DNA from: Cycas panzhihuaensis
Lineage: Eukaryota > Cycadophyta
NCBI GenBank assembly: GCA_023213395.1
Contig: CM041465.1
Location: 18,972,001 to 19,036,000 of the forward strand
Reading direction: 5' to 3'
Length of the DNA stretch: 64,000 bases
Below are positions 23,406 to 35,439 of the stretch, in pieces. Within the stretch, counting starts at the first letter, position 1, and each line of letters starts with the position of its first letter. The position numbers were made by a program, and so were the translations under genes. Below the pieces are notes generated by a model. It saw only the letters and a list, made by a program, of their open reading frames with translations, made no database searches and was not told where the DNA came from.

Positions 23406-25819
23406 TAGAATTGCGTCTATGGGATGGTAAGTACACCTGGCTAGGATTAGGTTTATCAACGGAAAGCTCTGGGATATGGAGTCAATCCAAGAAGTGAAGA
23501 AAATCACCCACACATGGCATCCATGCATCGAAACGTAGGTTTAGGACCCACAGATGGCACACAACTTCCCTCTGGGTAACTTAGTTTTGGTTTTGGGGGT
23601 AGCACATGCAAGGGATATCCTCGGTTTCCTGAGTAACCTTAAAATGTAGGTCTTCCCACCCTTGGATGGCTGAAAGGAAAGGGAAAGACCTAACGAGGAG
23701 GTAGATCCTCATAGGATATGAAGAGATACAAATAGAATGTATGTAGGCAAGTGGTACGGGAGGAACATGCTCGTAAGGGTGGTGTTGAGTAGCGACCTCA
23801 CGTATGGGACCAATCCAAAGCAGAAGGTATTAAGATTATTCAGTTGGTATAAATGTGATGGAGTTAGGGGAGGATGTACTAGAGGATGAATCCTCCTTAA
23901 ACTAACCCACCTAAAGTGAGTTTAGGGGAGCAAAGGACAATGGTAGAAGTAGCTCTCATCATCCTATGTGTGAAGGAGTCTACCTTTGATGTGTGTTAAT
24001 GGAATGCTATCTAATTAGCTATATGTACAAACAAGCGATAAATGAAACAACAAATATACTCTCTCTTGTTTTCTCTCTAATGTAAACCCTCGCTCTCTTT
24101 TCACTTTAAACAAGGGGAAAGGGGATGAGGGATGCAAACCAATCTAACACACAAGATACAGGCTAAGGATGCAAAACTTAGGAGGTTGTATGCAATCAAA
24201 TGGAAAGAGGAAGGGGATATCTCCTATCTTGCGCTCTTTTCTAAAATGCAAGCGTAGCATGCATATGCAAAAGGTAGGTGCAAATTAGTTCTCTTTTATC
24301 TTTTCCCTTTATGTATTAATTATGCGAACATGCAAACTTAAAAGGTAAGAAGAGAAAAGAGCTAAGAAAAAAGAAGGTGACATACCTGGAAAGTTATACA
24401 GCTGAAACAAGGTTGTCATCTTGTGACACACTTGCTTCTCCTTTTCCTTCTCCAATGTGCGGAAAGTGTAGGGCAATGGCATTGGGGCTCTCATACCTTC
24501 CCTGAATTGAAAAGAAGAAAGTAAGAACCTACCTAATTAGGTGCAGAACCCACCTTAGCTCCTTACCCTCACTCTTTGAGGACCTCTCCTCACAACCTCC
24601 TTGGAGAAGCTAGGAGAAAGTAGGGAGGTAATGTAGACAGAAAGGGAGGAATGATGGTAATACCTCCTATATGTACTGGAAAGTTATGAAATGAAAGATA
24701 TGAAAAGTGATCCAATCTCTTCTAAGGAAGTTTAAAAGGAACAAAATGGAACAAACATGAGATGGTACCTATTAGGCTGGATTAATGACAGGTTTGCCTA
24801 AGAAAATGGTAGAAAAAGATAGATCTATGGTGCTTACAGGTGGATCCCTGTAAGAGTTATAAAACCTGGAGAGAAGCTTGATGAAACTTGATGGTTAAGT
24901 GTGGAGGCAAGACTTGGAGTATATCCTTTCTTGGAGAAGCTTGTTCACGAGCCTACTATTGCATATCTAAGATGGAGAAGGTAGATCTCAGGCTAGGACA
25001 CAGGAATCCTAGATGTTGCAAGGTGTTCCTAAAGAAAACTACTTGTGAAAGTAGGAGAAGAGAGGAGAGTAGGTTGAAGAAGACATGGAAAATAAAGTTC
25101 TTTTGGGTTTTATACCTAACCCTAGCTCAATTAGGTGATTAGGGTTAGGCTAGGACTCAAGGGATGACTAAGCCACATGGCATTTTTTCCAAAAATGTGA
25201 AATTTACCACGGGAGATTAAAAAAAATGCTTTGTGACACTCACCCCATGGTAAATGTCATTTACCATGGTACTATGACATTTACTGTAGTGCAGTGACAG
25301 AGGCAAAAATAGGATAAGAAAAGGTGCCTGGGGGCCCTAAACGAGGGTACCCTAGGCCTAAGAGGGGTTGGCCCTCTATCCAAGTGGCTAGGGACAGTGA
25401 TATGGAGAGGATGACCTAAACCAGATGGGGTACCAGAGAGGTAGGATTCCCAAGAAGCTGACAAATGGATAGGGATGCACCAATCACACCTAGCAGGGCA
25501 CTAGAGTTTTGATGTGGTAAAGAGGGTGTGAACGGATCACACGGGCTAGGTGACACTTGAGACAACATGGAGGTGCATAGAAGGGTTATGGAGTGCCATG
25601 GGGATATATGTCCCATATATCATCATAGGTTGAAAGAGTGTAAAGTAATATGATGAAGTAGCAGATGCAAGATGATCGCTCAAATGTATAAGTTAGCCAT
25701 ACAATAAAAGGATGCTTTGGTTTACCTTTCTATAGACATAACAAAGGCAAAGGCTAGAAGCATACATGTACTTATCTGAGTCAACTTTCCAAGAACCCAT
25801 TCCTAGTAGCTAGGAAACA
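23406..25819 (-). repeat. 3' LTR of H, unit 1 (with a 750 base deletion)
   Basis: Starts TAGAATTGCG (TG mutated to TA) right after GTAGG and ends ...CTAGGAAACA. It aligns with 30114-33272 except that near 24530 about 750 bases, including the TA/TG repeat site, are missing. Confidence 0.85.
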
Positions 25820-25834
25820 CTGCCCCCTTGGCAG
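25820..25834 (-). other. Polypurine tract of H, unit 1
   Basis: On the minus strand CTGCCAAGGGGGCAG directly precedes TGTTTCC, the LTR start. The equivalent in unit 2 is CTACCAAGGGGGAAG at 33273-33287, in element I ACCAAGGGTGAAG. Confidence 0.75.
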
Positions 25835-26269
25835 TAGAGCCTCACAGCTCGGAGGTGTAATGCAATAGTAAATGATGGCATCACAATGTTAGTAATATAT
25901 ATATACAAATAAACATAACAATGGTGCAAGCCAAGGGTGACGACGAGTGTCATGGAGGAATACATGGGTGTAGAGGCAAGGGCGAGACAACATAGGGCCT
26001 ACCTATGTGTCATTATATAGATAATATGCAATGATAGCGGATGAGGGGGCTGCCCCCATCGTAAGAGTATAATGGAAGGGTGCTGAGGACCACACATACG
26101 ATCAGATAGATGTCATGAATAAGGTGCTATGTACAACAAATAAGTCAATAGTACTGGGATTTTATGTGCTAAGAGAGGTGCTGAGAGAAGAGTATGGAAA
26201 CAAACCTAGTGGTTTCTATAGTTTAACCTCATTAGCGACTAACTTTTAGAGGTGTGAATGAATCATAAT

Positions 26270-26745
26270 GTGAAGGACAAGGTGACCTGAGACTTAGGCG
26301 CATGGGCGACCAGACAAGTCTCTCAAGATGGGTTGTTAAAGAGAGGAAGGAAATGCTCAAGGATGAGGCACACTAGAATGTCCACCTTGGCGTTGAGAGC
26401 TCAAGGAATGTGTCAGATATCAACTAATGAGAAACAAGCCAACAAGGACCTGGTAGTCGAGTTAAGGGCTCTCAGGTGTAGGCAACACACTTAATAAACC
26501 TGGGTGAGATGAGATGCCATAACCTAAGAGTCACATAAAAGAATGATGGGTCTGTGGTGGAAGTAGAGCACATCGGTAAGGGCCTCAATAACAACTATGT
26601 ATTCAGCTTCATCATTAGTGGCCTTGGGAAGAAAGATTACAGAATATATAAAGTCATGTCTAGAAGGGTCACAGAGAATCCATGCATTGGTGGAAGGACC
26701 TGGGTTACCACAACTTCTACCATCGGTGAAAATGAGTAATGCCAT
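26270..26745 (-). pseudogene. Stand-alone second RNase H, H unit 1
   Basis: A plant/archaeal-type RNase H (not the gypsy RT-attached kind), on the gag-pol strand but far beyond integrase, between the antisense gene and the LTR. It begins at an ATG (26743-26745) with MALLIFTDGRSCGNPGPS: the first catalytic aspartate is in FTDG. The second acidic residue is in NDEAEY, the third in ILLCDS. A stop follows DS in this copy, but the frame continues to VDI.HIP, the last RNase H strand, and LVCLILEHFLPLF. The ATG and start are shared with unit 2 and element I, so it looks like a separate short gene of about 150 residues. Confidence 0.75.
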
Positions 26746-27303
26746 GAAAAAAAAGAATGGAGGTCTCAGTGGAAAAAGTGCTGATAGAGTCAATAAGTGA
26801 AGAAGACTCAACAATATAAAACCATCGTGGGAGACTTGAGTGGATATCAATAAAGGTCGTGAAGGGCAGGAAGACCTAGAAATGAGGCTACCCGAGGGCA
26901 ACGAAGACTATCCGGTAGACAAGAAAGAACCGATAGTGAAAAGGCCTCCTTGAGGGTGCTAAAGGTTGCTAAGGAAGCAAAGCGCAGTCCTAAGTAAGGG
27001 GACGCTTCCTTTGGGAGACCTAGAGGCATGAACGGGCAACAAAAATGGGTTCAGGATGGAGAAATAAGCCAAATGATTTTAAACTCGAGTATATATAGAG
27101 GTGGTATGTAAAACAAGGCGAAAGGGGCCTTACAAGGCCAAGGAGGCGGTGCCATGAATGAGCCCAAAGGGTAAGGAGAAAAGAGAGCTATGAGGGAAAA
27201 ATAGGAGACAGAGCCAAAAGGAAAAGGTGATCAGGGAAGAGAGATGGTCCCAGGGGTTGTTGCAGTGAGATAAATAGAAGAGATACCCATCGAGGCCCTC
27301 GCC

Positions 27304-27310
27304 TATATAA
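27304..27310 (+). promoter_or_regulatory. TATA box of the antisense gene, H unit 1
   Basis: CGCCTATATAAGGAAAACTTG on the plus strand, placed between the RNase H (minus) and the PMD gene (plus). The same TATATAAGGAAAA is kept in unit 2. It is about 700 bases before the first PMD residues. Confidence 0.5.
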
Positions 27311-27949
27311 GGAAAACTTGATGAAAATGGGATTCATTTTCACAGGCTCACAATCAATTCAGAGCCCTGTTCCTTATAGAATAGAATGCCACTTGACTTC
27401 GAAGGCACGCAAAAAGAGATCAAACCATTAGATCAGGATGCAGAGATAGCTAACGAGACTAGAGAGATGAGATGGCGGTAGTAAGGCCAGATCTAGTGAG
27501 TGGGTCACCCTTTTCCTAACCCATCTTTTCATTTGAATTTAATGGATTTTAATGCTTTTTAGAGTGGTTTTTAGCCCCTTATGGGCAAATGGCGATCTCC
27601 TAGAGTTTGAATTAGACCCAGCGAGAGGGAGGATCAGGGTATTATGTAGCCCTGGTCCTAGTGGGCTTGAGCATGGCCCACGCGAACAAAAAATTTAGAT
27701 TTTTTTTGGGTAGGACACCCCCCCTTATATGGGGGTATCATTGGTCCCATGACAAAGATCACGATATCATGAAATTTGCTGCAGGGCCGTTGAGTTTATG
27801 TTAAAAACTCATCAGGGCTCCATACTAAACTCAGTGGTACTATAGAGTTTAGCACGGTGTAGAGGTAGATAACTGAAAACACAAAGGATGGCCTACAAGA
27901 GGGCTAGGCCTCAATCGGGAAGGAATGAAGGGTAGTCTTAAAGGTAGAC
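27311..27949. other. Leader region of the antisense gene, H unit 1
   Basis: No coding family is recognised. The region aligns with 34760-35440. It includes a conserved AATGGGATTCATTTTCACAG run, a T-rich block (27690-27720) and a CCCCCCTTATATGGGGG inverted repeat near 27718-27734. Confidence 0.45.
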
Positions 27950-29699
27950 AAGCAGGTCTATATGAGCTTTGACTAGTTTTTAGGGTGTTTTATAGGCAGT
28001 TATCATGGTAGACAACTGTGAGAACATAGGGGTAGCCATGCTTAGCTTCATTGAGTTGATGTCCCATAGGGACAGGCGAGTGCTGGGGAGATGTGGTCTA
28101 CTGAAGGCCATTTAGACACCACAATACCCATCTGATCAGCACCTCCTAGTGGACATAGTCTCACACTAGGATCGACAGAGGCATATATTCCACCTCCCTA
28201 AGTGGGAGATGTCACAGTCACACCAAGAGACGTCCAAAGGATCTTGGGGGAACGATTAGTAAGAGCACCAGCATCACTAGGCGCGTTGCCTAGCAATGAC
28301 GCAATACACAAGGAAGTAACAACCTACTTCACAGGTCAGGACCAGTGAGAGAAGAGAGGTATACCTATGCAGAGGATGCTTATGTCTACAATTCCTCGAG
28401 TGAGGAAGCTGATTACACTGTGTATTCTATTCCAGATATCCCAGAAATAGAACTATAGAGACATACACGGTGTGTAGATGGATACCGTGAGGAGATGTGA
28501 GGTCGGGGAGAGGCTGGACTCGGCTACACTGATAGTGGCGAACTTAATCTCCCAACTGTATGGCATCAAGGTGGCCAGGAGAGGAGGATTATCATATAGC
28601 ACATTTTTGCAGTGTTGGTTCTTCGATGATTTTGGGGTAGTGGCACCAGCAGGAGGACCACATCCAATCTCAACATGGGCTCCCATGGTCCACAGGTGGC
28701 AGACTCATTCAGAGGGACTAAAGACCAAGCACACGTATGACTCTTAGTGAAGGCAACATCGCTAGACCTCCTCATCGTGGTAGACTATACAATGGATCCA
28801 TATAGAGGGGTGAGGTGGGATAGTGATGATGAGGCAGGAGGAGCAGGAAGTGCCCTTAGCGATGGAGATGATGAAGGTGATGGGGCCAGCCCATCAGGTG
28901 GAGAGGTAGGACCATCAAGAGCCATAGAAGGAGAGGCGGGTCCTTTAGTGACTGCAGGGAGAGGTGGAGTACCTAGGACACTAGTCTAGAGGTTGAGGAT
29001 AGTGGGGAGAGCTTAGCCAGCGGCAATGACAGCACCAACAAAGGTGCCTCAACATGCCAAGTGATCAGTGAGGTGGTACGAGAGGAGGAGGAGGTACCAA
29101 CAGCAGGGGGAGGACCCGAGGAAGAGATGATCATCTGAGTCAGGGAGCCGACAATCCCAGCAAGTGAGATGCTACTTTTTCTTGTCATCTTTCCATCACT
29201 AGATATCTAGTTGCTTTGTTTTGTTTGGTTTGTTTGGTATAGATATAGATATATATATACTGACATATGGCATGTTGGATTTTACTGGAGTAATAGATAT
29301 TCAGATGTTGGTTGAGGAAGTAGTCTAGGAGATGTTTCCCCAAGCCTATATGGAGGGGCAACCTCCCATCTAGGTAGGAGATAAGCCACGATCAGTATGA
29401 GCCCATACAACATCATTCACCCCATTAGTCAGTGCCAGAGACATGTGGGTAGTAAAGTCCCAGGAGCACGAGGTGCGAGTGGGACGACTGCAGGGTGAGT
29501 TAGATGAGATCAGAGCAAAGAGGGATGCTCTACAAGGCCAGGTCCAAATTTTAGAGGCTCAGGGAGGAGCAAGTGGTGATGCAGAGAGTTGTATCAGGGT
29601 AGTGGTGCTGGAGGAGAAGCTCTGAGGGGTAGAGGAGATGCTCCAGAGGATAGAGAGGGAGAGGGATCATATCTAGGCCTAATATGAATAAGTGGTGGA
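27950..29699 (+). pseudogene. Antisense plant mobile domain (PMD) gene, H unit 1, cut at its 3' end
   Basis: PMD proteins are plant proteins related to MAIL1/MAIN and to transposon-encoded proteins. The N-terminal PMD block is at about 28050-28330 (MLSFIELMSHRDRRVLGRCG, HLLVDIVSH, RQRHIFHLP, then a frame change). The second block is open at 28478-28747 (ERLDSATLIVANLISQLYG, RRGGLSYSTFLQCWFFDD). An acidic, glycine-rich segment follows (YRGVRWDSDDEAGGAGS, 28800-28960), then the putative intron (29164-29287) and a coiled-coil-like region at 29443-29690 (EVRVGRLQGELDEIRAKRDA). The duplication junction cuts it at 29699. Stops and frame changes make it a pseudogene. It runs against the element's own genes. 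Confidence 0.7.
29164..29287 (+). other. Putative intron of antisense gene, H unit 1 (acceptor mutated)
   Basis: Donor GTGAGATG is kept. At the acceptor, unit 2 has TTTTGTAG and this copy TTTTACTG, so the AG is lost. The interior is T-rich with a (TA)n run. Confidence 0.5.
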
Positions 29700-30113
29700 G
29701 CCCTTGGGGATAGTCTATGCCCCCGCTTAATTATTTCTTGGGTTATCTGTACCCATCGTGTTAATTTCTTAGTAGGATCCCTCTGTCCCATCTAAGAGAC
29801 ATGGGTGATTCCCTCACCCTAGTCTCATACAAGGTTACTCAACATGTAGGGTGGTCGTATGTGCCTGGTGCAAGTGCTATGTTGTATAAAAGAAAGTAGT
29901 TGGGCTAAAAGCATCTATATATATATGATACAACAAAATATAGATCAATCCATTCTATGATTTCTACATCTATACACCCAAAATTAATAAAATAAGCCTA
30001 ATATATTAAAATGGGATATCAATGTGGCCCCTATGTATATATATAAAATGAATAATGGTACAAAGTGTTGGCACCATGTTCTTAAGGAAGCTAAAATTCT
30101 TACAAGGGGTATG
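29700..30113 (+). repeat. Tandem duplication, unit 2: copied flank of element I
   Basis: This is a diverged copy of 22977-23405, which is spacer of element I and not part of H. Its presence inside H, next to a second LTR, is the main evidence for a tandem duplication. GTATG at 30109-30113 stands where unit 1 has the target site GTAGG. Confidence 0.8.
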
Positions 30114-31448
30114 TGAAACCGCATCTATGGGATGGTAACTACACCTATTTAGGATTAGGTTAGTCAACAGAAAGCTCTCAGATATGGAGTCAATCCAACA
30201 AGTGAAAGAAATCACCCACATAGGGTATCCATGTGTCAGAACACAGGTTCTAGACCCACAGATGGTGCACAACTTCTCTCTGGGTAACTTAGTTTTGGTT
30301 TTAGAGGTAGCACATGCGAGGGATATCCTCAGTTTCTTGAGTAACCTCAAAATGTAGGTCTTCCCACCTTTGGATGGCCGGAAGGAAAGGTCAAGATCCA
30401 ACGAGGAGATAGATCCTCATAGGAGATGAAGGGATACAGATAGAATGTATGTAGGCAAGTGGTACAGGAGGAACATGCTTGTAAGGGTGGTGTTAAGTAG
30501 CCACCTCATGCATGGGACCAAACCAAAGCAGAAGGTGTCAAGATTATTAAGTTAGTATGAATGTGATGGGGTTAGAGGAGGATGTACTAGAGGATGAATC
30601 CTCCTTGAACTAACCCACCTAAAGTGAGTTTAGGGGAGAAAAAGACAATGGAAAAAGTAGCTCTCACCGTCCTATGTGTGAAGGAGTCTACCTTCGATCT
30701 GTGTTAGTGGAATGATGTATAATTGGCTATATGTGCAAACAAGAGATAAATAAAATAATAAATATACTCTTTCTCATTTTCTCTCTAATGTAAACCCTCA
30801 CTCTCTTTTCACTTTAAACAAGGGGAAAGGGGATGAGGGAGGCAAACAAATCTAACATACAAGATTCATGCTAAGGATGCAAAACCTAAGAGGTTATATG
30901 CAATCAAACAGAAAGAGGAAGGGGATATCTCCTATCTCATACTATTTCCTAAAATACAAGCATAGCATGCATATGTAAAAGGTAGGTGTAAATTAGTTCC
31001 CTTTTATCTTTTCCCTTTATGTCTTAATTATGCAAACATGCAAACCTAAAAGGTAAGAAGAGAAAAGAGCTAAGAAAAATAAAGGTGACGTACCTACAAA
31101 GTTATGCGACTGATATAAGGCTATCATCTTGTACCACGCTTGCTTCTCCTTTTCCTTCTACAATGCATGGATAACATAGGGCAATGGCATTGGGTCTCCC
31201 TTACCTTCCCTGAATTGAAAAGAAGAAAGCAAGAGAGGAAAAGGAAAATGAACTATGCTAGAAGCAAAAATGACCAAAGAAAAGAAAGGCAAGGAACATA
31301 CATAGATTGAAGCAGTTCTTCCTTCTCCGTGAGTGTTGTGGTGAAACTTGTAATCACAAAGGTTCTCTACCCTTTTCGAAGGGGCTTCTAGAGTGCCAAA
31401 CATATATATATATATATATCTGTGTGTGTGTGTGTGTGTGTGTGTGTT

Positions 31449-31498
<50 letters not shown>

Positions 31499-33272
31499 AA
31501 GTGCCAAGAATGTTGTAAACAAAGCACTACAATCAAAGTAAATCTCCAACTAGGAAAACAACTTCCAATGTCCACAAAACAAGCAACACAAGACAAAGGA
31601 TGTGGATGGTTAGCTTCAGAATGGATAACCCTCTAATGAACACACCTCCACACTAACTCTAAGCATAGGAATAATAGGTTTGGATAGCCTAATGGCAGTA
31701 AATGATGGGAAAAATAAATAGCACAAGGCTTGTAAATAGTGTCTATATTGCAAGGTGTAGCGTTTTACAACTTTGACCAATCAAAAACCTAAAGTCGATG
31801 TGTGACACTACTCAGGGATGGAAACTCTACCCAAGTGAAGTGTTCATACCTGCAACCAGCATAGCAAGGGGCTGTGTACACTGATACTAGTGATGGCTTT
31901 CATCAGGGAGCTCCCTAGTAGCCCAAGAAAGGCACAAGAGGAGGAGAGGAAAAGAGGAGAAGGGGGTTACCCTTGAGGAGCAGGCATAGTTGGGTGTGGA
32001 ACCCAACTTGGCTCCTTTCTCTCACTCTTTGAGGACTTCTTCTTGTAGCCTCCTTGGAGAAACTAGGAGAAAGTAGGAAGGTAATATGGACAGAAAGGGA
32101 GGAATGGAGGGAATGCCTCCTATATGTATTGGAAAACTGTGAAATGAAAGATATGCAAAGTGATCCAATCTCTTTTAAGGAAGTTTAAAAGGAACAAAAT
32201 GGAACAAACTTGAGGTGGTACCTACTGGGCTAGATTAATGATAGGTCTGCTTGAGAAAATGGTAAAAAAGGATAGATCTATGGTGCTTACTGGTGGATCC
32301 CTATAAGAGCTATGAAACTTGGAGAGAAGCTTGATGAAACTTGGTGGTTGAGCATGGAGGCAAGACTTGGAGTATATCCTTACTTGGAGAAGCTTGTTCA
32401 CAAGCCTTCTACTGCGGATCTAAGCTAGAGAAGGTGGATCTTAGGCTGGGACACATGAATCTTAGATGTTGCAGGGTATTCCTGTAGAAAATTACTTTTG
32501 AAAGTAGGAGAAGAGAGAAGAGTAAGTGGAAGAAGAGATGGAAAATGAAGTTATTTTGGGTTTTATACCTAACCCTAGCTCAATTGTGCAATTAGGGATA
32601 GACTAAGACTCAGGGGGTGACTAAGCCACATGGAAATTTTATGAAAAATAAGAAATTTACCATGATAGATTTAAAAAAATACTTTGTGATAGGCACCCCA
32701 TGGTAAACTTTGTTTACCATGGTACTGCGACATTTGCCATGGTGTGGTGACAGAGACAAAAATAGGACAATAAAAGGTGTCTGGGAGCCTTAAAGGAGGG
32801 TACCCCAGGCCTAGGAGGGGTTGGCCCTCTATCCAGGTGGCTGGGGATAGTCGTATAGAGAGGATGACCTAAACCGGATGGGGTACTGGATAGATAGGAT
32901 TCCTAGGAAGCTGACAAACTGATAGGGATGCACCAATCACACCTAGCAGGGTGTTACAGTTGTGATGTGGCAAAGAGGGTGTGAACAGATCACACAGGCT
33001 AGGTGACACATGAGACAACATAGAGGTGCATAGGAGGGTAGTGGAGTGCCATGGGGATACATGTCCCACACATCATCATAGTCTGAAAGAGTGTCAAGCA
33101 GTATGATCAAGCAACAGATGTAAGATCATCACTCAAATATATCAGTTAGCCATACAATAAAAGGATGCTTCAGTTTACCTTTCTATAGAAGTAACAAAGG
33201 CAAAGGCTAGAAGCATACCTATACTTACCTAAGTTGACTTGTTAAGAACTCATTCCTAGTAGCTAGGAAACA
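30114..33272 (-). repeat. 3' LTR of H, unit 2 (full length)
   Basis: 3159 bases from TGAAACCGCATC to ...CTAGGAAACA, with TG...CA ends. It holds the uninterrupted version of the site into which copia E inserted in the other LTR (AATCTCCAACTAGGAAAACA near 31541). It contains long TA and TG repeats at 31402-31494. No coding sequence is seen. Confidence 0.9.
31402..31494. repeat. (AT)n(GT)n microsatellite in the LTR
   Basis: AT repeat 31402-31419 followed by about 37 TG units with two interruptions. It sits at the LTR position where A has only (TA)n and the 5' LTR of H has (CA)n(TG)n. The histidine-threonine frame read across it is an artefact. Confidence 0.95.
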
Positions 33273-33333
33273 CTTCCCCCTTGGTAGAAGAGCCTCATAG
33301 CTCAGAGGCATAATGATAGCAACGCAATGTTAG

Positions 33334-33335
<2 letters not shown>

Positions 33336-33411
<76 letters not shown>
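33336..33411. repeat. (TA)n microsatellite near the 3' end of H internal region
   Basis: About 38 uninterrupted TA units, just inside the polypurine tract. The same place in unit 1 (25895-25906) has only a few units. Confidence 0.95.
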
Positions 33412-33414
<3 letters not shown>

Positions 33415-33779
33415 AACAAAATAATGGTGGAAGCCAAGGGCGACAACGAGTATCATGGCAGAACATGTGGGTGTAGGGGCAAGGGTGAGACAACATAGGG
33501 GCTACTTATGTGTCATCGTATAGACAACAGACAATGATAGCAGATGAGGGGGTTGCCCCCATTGTAAGATTATAATAGAAGGGTGGTGAGGACCACACAT
33601 ATGATCAAATAGATTTCATGAATAAGGTGTTATGTATAGCAAATAAGCCAATACTAGCAGGAATTTATGTGTTGAGAGAGGTGCTGAGAGAAGAGTAAGG
33701 AAACAAACCTGGTGGTCACCATAGTTTAACCTCATTAGCGACTGTCTTTCAGAGGTGCAAATGGATTGCGATGTGAAGG

Positions 33780-34247
33780 ATAAGATGACATGAGACTCAA
33801 GCACCTGAGTGACTGGACAAGTCTTTCAACGTGGGTCATTAAGGAGAGGAAGGCGACGCTCAAGGACGAGGCACACTAGGCTGTCTGGCTCAGCGTTAAG
33901 AGCCCAATGAATGTGTCAAATGTAAATTGATGGGAAACAAGCCAAAAAGGACCTAGCAGTAGAGGCAAGGGCTCTTAGGTGTGGGTATCACACTTGGTAA
34001 ACCTTGGTGAGATAAGAGACCACAACCTGAGAGTCACAGAAAAGAATGATAGGTCCATGGTGGAAGTGAAGCACATCAGAAAGGGCCTCAATAACAACTA
34101 TGTACTCAGCTTTGTTATTAGTGGCCTTAGGAAGAAAGATCCTAGAATGCATAAAGTCATGTCTGGAGGGTCATGGAGAATCCATGCGGCAGTAGAAGGG
34201 CTTGGGTTGCCACGGCTTCTGCCATCGGTGAAAATGAGTAATGCCAT
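33780..34247 (-). pseudogene. Stand-alone second RNase H, H unit 2
   Basis: Starts at the same ATG as in unit 1 (34245-34247) with MALLIFTDGRSRGNPSPS. A deletion near 34165 shifts the frame after AAWILHDPP; in the other frame the remaining motifs are seen, with NNKAEY at the second acidic site and a CDS-like third site. It is positioned 500 bases before the TATA box of the antisense gene, so the two are divergent. Confidence 0.7.
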
Positions 34248-34750
34248 GAAAACAAGAAATGGAGGTCTCGATGGAGAAAGTGTTGATAGAGTCGATAAGT
34301 GAAGAAGACTCAACAATATGAAATTATCATGGGAGACTTGAGTGGCTATCAATAAAGGCCACAAAGGGTAGGAAGACCCAGAAATGAGGCTACCTAAGGG
34401 CAACAAAGACTATTCGGCAGACGGGAAAGAACTGACGGTAAAACGACCTCCCTAAGGGTGCCAAAGGTCACTTAAGGAAGCAAAGCACAGTCTTGAGTAG
34501 GGGTACGCTTCTTTTGAGAGCCCTAAAGGAGTGAATGGGCAACAAAAATATGTTCAAGATGGAAAAATGAGCTAAATGAGTATAAACTTGAGTATATATA
34601 GAGGTGGCACGTAAAATGAGATAAAATGGGCCTTGCAAGGCCAAAGAGGGAGCATCATGAATGCACCCAAAGGGTAAGGAGAAACAAGAGATGGTCCTAG
34701 GGGTTATCGCGGTGAGAGAAATGAAAGAGGTGCCCATTGGGGCCCCTACC

Positions 34751-34759
34751 TATATAAGG
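34751..34759 (+). promoter_or_regulatory. TATA box of the antisense gene, H unit 2
   Basis: CCTATATAAGGAAAATTTG, the counterpart of 27304-27310. It reads on the plus strand toward the PMD gene. Lying inside an element whose own promoter is in the LTR on the other strand, it would be a second, internal promoter. The position is conserved; function is inferred. Confidence 0.5.
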
Positions 34760-35439
34760 AAAATTTGACGAAAATGAGATTCATTTTCACAGACTTGTGA
34801 TCGATTCAGATCCCTCTTCCTTACACAGTGGAGTGCCACCCGACTTTAAAGGCATAAAGAAAGAGATCAGACCATCGAATCAGGACGCAGAGACATCTAG
34901 CCACACCGAAGAGACGATATGGCAGTAGCAAGGTCAGATCTAGTGAGTGGATCACCCCTATCTTAACCCATCTTGTCATTTGAATTTAATAGATTTTTAA
35001 TGCTTTTTAGAGTGGTTTTTAACCCTTTATGTGCAAATGGTGATCTTCTGGAGTCTGAATTAGACCTAGCGAGAAGGAGGAATGGGGTATTAGGTAGCCT
35101 TGGTCTTGGTGGGCCTGAGCATGGCCTACTTGGATAAAAGATTTGGATTTTTTTTAGGTAGGAAACCCCTCCTTATGTGGGGGTATCGCTGGCCCTACGA
35201 CAAAGATCATAGTGCCACAAACTTTGCTGTGGGGCCGCTGAGTTTACGTTGAAAACTCAACGGTGCCCCATACTAAACTCTGCGGTACTGCAGAGTTTAG
35301 CATGGTATGGAGGTGGATAACTAAAAACACAAAGGATGGCCTACAAGAGTGCCAAACCTCAACTGGCAAGGAATGAGAGGTAGTCATGAAGGTAGGCACG
35401 CAGGTTTAGATGAGCTCTGACAACTTTTTGGGGTGTTTT

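Larger units (their letters stand above)
22977..29699 (+). repeat. Tandem duplication, unit 1
   Basis: Unit 1 contains the last 430 bases of the element I spacer, the left LTR of H, the stand-alone RNase H and most of the antisense PMD gene. All of it reappears in the same order from 29700. The junction at 29699/29700 joins coiled-coil sequence of the antisense gene (GTGGTGGAG) to spacer sequence (CCCTTGGGGATAG), with at most a few bases shared. Unit 1 is 6.7 kb; it is shorter than unit 2 mainly because its LTR lost 750 bases. Confidence 0.8.

Noticed and set aside
31354-31596. Reading frame of histidine-threonine repeats on the minus strand
   Set aside because: It is the translation of a TG/CA microsatellite inside an LTR; the same artefact appears at 45880-46323.
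33336-33411. Possible CRISPR-like or origin-like repeat
   Set aside because: Plain TA microsatellite with no spacer structure.
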